From NCBI GenBank assembly GCA_002238905.1, contig MPNG01000010.1:1-50954 (forward strand): 50,954 nt of DNA. Reading direction: 5' to 3'. The notes beneath the pieces were generated by a model. The model did not search any database. It was not told where the DNA came from and was given only the letters and a program-made list of their open reading frames with translations. A program made the position numbers and the translations under genes. The stretch comes from Alphaproteobacteria bacterium bin98. Lineage in GTDB: Bacteria; Pseudomonadota; Alphaproteobacteria; Bin98. This document shows, piece by piece, positions 49,816 to 50,954 of this stretch (positions are counted from its first letter, which is position 1; each line of letters starts with the position of its first letter).

Positions 49816-50954
49816 ATGAAAAATATAATACTCATATGTGCGCTGATTTCGTCACAGGCGCAAAGCGCAGTAATAAAAATCGACGATCCCATTATAGAAC
49901 AACATCTTAAGGGTTTTGTGCAAACACACGCCGCATGCTCAAGATTTGTATCCGTTGTGATTGACAATGTGCGTTTATCTGAAGATGACACAGTGAAAAG
50001 CAGTGTGCAAATGTTTAGGGAATTTTGTGATAGAGAATTGTCTTACTGCCTAAACCTAGTGGAAGAAGTGCAGCCATTCGTTCAGCAATATTTTCTTGTT
50101 CACGAAGAAGAGGGCGACTTTCAACAGTATAAATACGTTGAACCTGCTGCTGCAGAGGGTGTCAGTGTTATGCCAAACTTCAAAGAGTGGGAGGCCTTGC
50201 AAGCAAAGCAGAAAGAGCATGGCACTGCTTTAATGAATGTTTTTGCAACGAGAGATCTTGTTGACGGTCAGCTGTATAGTAGTAAGCTTGCAGGCTACCT
50301 TGAAGGTGTTGCTAGGTTGGGGGAGTATTTTCAAGGGTTGTTGGACGATCTGGCTGTGGCGAAACAAAAGAGTGATCGTATGGCTGAGATTGTGCAGGAT
50401 TCTAAGTGTTTTATTCAAACACATGCCGCACTATCAGAGTGTGTGTCAGTCGTGTTTAAGAGTGTATCTTCATCTGAAAATTACCTAGTGATGCGGGCTG
50501 CGCAAAGATTGAGGCCGCTTTGTGATTGTGAATTATCTGAATTAGGGGAAATAGTTAAAAAATTTCCGTCACTCATTCAGGAATGTGCGGCTGTTCACGA
50601 AGAAGAAAAAAGCGCTCCTCAAGATGGTTGCGTTGTGCCTGATGTTGGGCAAGAATTCAATGTTGCTCCATATATCCAAAAGTTGAATGGCTTGCAAGCA
50701 AAGCAGAGACAGCACGTCACTGCTTTAACCGCAAAGTTTGAGGGTGATTTATCATGTTGTTTTGACCTTGGAAGATATTTTGACTATCTGTTTATGTTAG
50801 GCTCTTATCTCGAACGGTTGTTTGAAGATCTGGCTGTGGCGAAAAAAGAGAGTGAGCATATGGTTGTGGTTTTGCATGATTTTGCGCAAACACACAGAAA
50901 AATCAAAGATTGGGGAGCGAGAGTGTTTGAGTATATGGATGGTGTGCCTAGGGG
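49816..50954 (+). CDS. E-type secreted protein, 3' end outside window (at least 379 aa)
   Basis: ATG 49816 follows AAGGAAGAG. Signal peptide M-K-N-I-I-L-I-C-A-L-I-S-S-Q-A-Q-S. Module 1 begins G-F-V-Q-T-H-A-A-C-S-R-F-V, module 2 C-F-I-Q-T-H-A-A-L-S-E-C-V, and a third starts at the window edge (D-F-A-Q-T-H-R-K-I). Between them come L-V-H-E-E-E / A-V-H-E-E-E, then L-Q-A-K-Q-K-E-H-G-T-A-L / L-Q-A-K-Q-R-Q-H-V-T-A-L and L-x-D-L-A-V-A-K. The modular arrangement resembles the 34638 protein, which ends in a CaaX box. Whether this one does cannot be seen here. Confidence 0.75.
   Translation, partial: MKNIILICALISSQAQSAVIKIDDPIIEQHLKGFVQTHAACSRFVSVVIDNVRLSEDDTVKSSVQMFREFCDRELSYCLNLVEEVQPFVQQYFLVHEEEGDFQQYKYVEPAAAEGVSVMPNFKEWEALQAKQKEHGTALMNVFATRDLVDGQLYSSKLAGYLEGVARLGEYFQGLLDDLAVAKQKSDRMAEIVQDSKCFIQTHAALSECVSVVFKSVSSSENYLVMRAAQRLRPLCDCELSELGEIVKKFPSLIQECAAVHEEEKSAPQDGCVVPDVGQEFNVAPYIQKLNGLQAKQRQHVTALTAKFEGDLSCCFDLGRYFDYLFMLGSYLERLFEDLAVAKKESEHMVVVLHDFAQTHRKIKDWGARVFEYMDGVPR

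Overview
The window looks like the chromosome of a moderately AT-rich intracellular alphaproteobacterium, possibly a Holosporales-type symbiont of protists. This is inference from four observations: the UvrA zinc-module variant (CPETG in place of CPxCG, as I recall it from alphaproteobacteria), a T6SS operon, heavy gene decay, and a huge family of Sec-exported proteins, some carrying eukaryotic prenylation signals. There is no tRNA, rRNA, CRISPR array or transposase in the window.

Layout. (1) 1-9526: a tandem array of A-type secreted proteins, all on the + strand. One is a 3' fragment entering the window; intact genes start at 735, 1410, 3848, 5140 and 7478; decayed copies lie between them. 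(2) 9689-12478: uvrA, the only housekeeping gene. (3) 12635-19818: a compact, translationally coupled T6SS operon, tssK - tssL (split into two overlapping frames) - tssM - tssA. (4) 20235-50954: a second array of secreted proteins of several types, also all on the + strand, with at least seven decayed relatives. The last gene runs out of the window.

The secreted proteins share a nearly interchangeable signal peptide (M-K-x-I-M-K-S-x-M-I-I-C-A-L-L-V-C-Q-A-x-S-A type), followed by all-helical, Cys-containing mature regions that I cannot assign to a known family. I read most of them as versions of one roughly 200-250-residue two-part helical module, used once, twice or three times per protein. 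Working labels are A-type (LCGN...CDQT motifs, left array), B-type (WGxFPNPT ... CTYLYR), C-type (CRYDDC), E-type (FLxTH / Q.QH) and singletons.

The most interesting signal is at the C-termini. Six right-array proteins from different types end exactly in CIIL, CVIL, CTIL, CAIL, CIIL and CTIL. These are CaaX boxes with X = Leu, the class geranylgeranylated by eukaryotic GGTase-I. One of them has a polybasic stretch in front, like Rho/Rac-family proteins. Two other proteins share a CCFRSHRY tail that could be S-acylated. The simplest reading is an expanding, recombining set of exported effectors that use host lipidation to reach host membranes.

Regulation also looks organised. Left-array genes have promoters (TTGTGA or TTGACG, about 17 bp, TGnTATATT-like) whose -10 box lies 5-6 nt before the ATG, which predicts leaderless mRNAs. 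Right-array genes share TGTGCTAATATT-like boxes followed by an inverted repeat of the form TGATTAT-N1/2-ATAATCA that resembles a Fur box. Many genes show birth and death in progress: fusions, lost start codons, slipped duplications, signal-peptide-only relics and duplicated intergenic modules.
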